This document shows, piece after piece, positions 4,820-5,234 of a stretch of 5,234 nucleotides of DNA. The stretch is from Nitrososphaerota archaeon (GTDB lineage: Archaea; Thermoproteota; Nitrososphaeria; Nitrososphaerales; Nitrosopumilaceae), in contig JADFJY010000078.1 of assembly GCA_022565935.1 (NCBI GenBank), positions 1-5,234 of the forward strand, given 5' to 3'. Every line of letters starts with the position of its first letter. Within the stretch, counting starts at the first letter, position 1. The notes beneath the pieces were generated by a model, which had not been told where the DNA came from, ran no database searches, and worked only from the letters and a program-made list of their open reading frames with translations. The position numbers were made by a program, and so were the translations under genes.

Positions 4820-5234
4820 TTTTAGTTGATTTAAGAATTCTTTTAGCATTCTAGTTCTATTCTTTGCTTCTGCTTTTCCAGATTTTGTGTTCATTAACGA
4901 TTCTAGCTTGAGTAACTTTTGAAAGAAATGATCAACTGTCCAAGTGTGATCATCGGGAATTCTTCTTTTGCAGAAAGGATCCTCAATATTGTAAAATGGT
5001 CGCTTTAGTGATCCTCCAGTAGCAAAAACTCGAGCAATTCCTATTGCACCTAATGCATCTAATCTATCGGCATCTTGAAGAATTTTCCCTTCAAGGGTTT
5101 TAGGAATTTTGTTTTGTGAAAAACTATGATCTCTAATTGCATCTGAAATTATTTTAATTTCTTCTTTAGAGAAATCAAGTTTTTCAAGTATCTTTTTTGA
5201 TTTTTTTGCACTTTGAATTGAAGATGTTTTTGAG
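4802..5234 (-). CDS. HD-domain metal-dependent phosphohydrolase, N-terminal part missing
   Basis: The window holds the last 143 residues; the start lies beyond the right edge. The visible part matches the second half of YedJ-like HD hydrolases: RDHSFS (residues 34-39 of the visible part), then TLEGKILQDADRLDALGAIGIARVFATGG (46-74) with the aspartate of the DADRLDALGAIG motif, and YNIEDPF. The first metal-binding His and the HD pair should lie just outside. Relatives are soluble enzymes of about 200 residues thought to act on phosphate esters or nucleotides, but with no firm role. The gene converges on the regulator, with 62 bases between the two stops. Its last codons (Q-E-I-S-T-stop) lie in repeat copy B and are duplicated base for base in copy A. 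Confidence 0.88.
   Translation of the reverse strand, partial: SKTSSIQSAKKSKKILEKLDFSKEEIKIISDAIRDHSFSQNKIPKTLEGKILQDADRLDALGAIGIARVFATGGSLKRPFYNIEDPFCKRRIPDDHTWTVDHFFQKLLKLESLMNTKSGKAEAKNRTRMLKEFLNQLKQEIST
4803..4823 (+). terminator. Possible terminator of the regulator gene within repeat B
   Basis: CAGG (4803-4806) and CCTG (4816-4819) can pair around a 9-base AT-rich loop, followed by TTTT. It lies 63 bases after the regulator stop on the same strand. The stem is short and the T-run is only four bases, so this is weak. Confidence 0.3.

Noticed and set aside
1..5234. tRNA, rRNA or other structured RNA genes
   Set aside because: I saw no cloverleaf, conserved rRNA segment or recognisable riboswitch core in the non-coding stretches, all of which are shorter than 200 bases.

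Overview
The window looks like chromosomal DNA of an ammonia-oxidising archaeon of the Nitrososphaerota (Thaumarchaeota), most likely a Nitrosopumilus-like marine or group I.1a lineage. The base composition is AT-rich. Two exported proteins carry short accessory modules that I recognise as typical of this phylum: a W-rich helical module (DWIQKNAKWYGEG...) in the sulfatase and an 'ACVTPSTAEKLVERGW' module in the metallo-hydrolase. Start regions look archaeal, with candidate TATA boxes about 25 bases ahead of start codons (leaderless mRNAs) and TTG starts inside an operon. The taxonomic call rests on family knowledge, not on a search.

Left part (1-3549, all minus strand): a tightly packed three-gene unit read from right to left. 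It encodes a membrane-anchored HAD-superfamily hydrolase (2524-3549), an exported bacterial-type arylsulfatase (703-2499), and an exported metallo-beta-lactamase-fold hydrolase of the RNase Z/AtsA type (1-697, cut by the window edge). Gaps are 24 and 5 bases. All three begin with a signal peptide or N-terminal membrane helix, so this is best read as an operon for hydrolysis of ester substrates (sulfate and/or phosphate esters) outside the cytoplasmic membrane. The substrate cannot be told from sequence.

Middle (3550-3746): a divergent control region. From left to right it holds a TATA-like box for the hydrolase operon, one copy of a 46-bp repeat, and two tandem operator-like dyads (GTCA-N10-TGAC, 20-bp period). 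It then leads into a 49-residue single-helix membrane protein (3747-3896) that ends in a terminator-like stem and T-run. Next is a winged-helix regulator with a FilR1-type C-terminal domain (3939-4739), which appears to have its own promoter.

Right part (4740-5234): the second copy of the 46-bp repeat, in direct orientation, overlaps the last codons and stop of a convergent HD-domain phosphohydrolase (4802 to beyond 5234, minus strand). The two repeat copies therefore bracket the small-protein/regulator cassette. The most interesting points are the exported sulfatase/HAD/MBL operon with phylum-specific modules, the tandem dyads, the flanking direct repeats with a duplicated gene tail, and the in-frame junction between the HAD and sulfatase genes.
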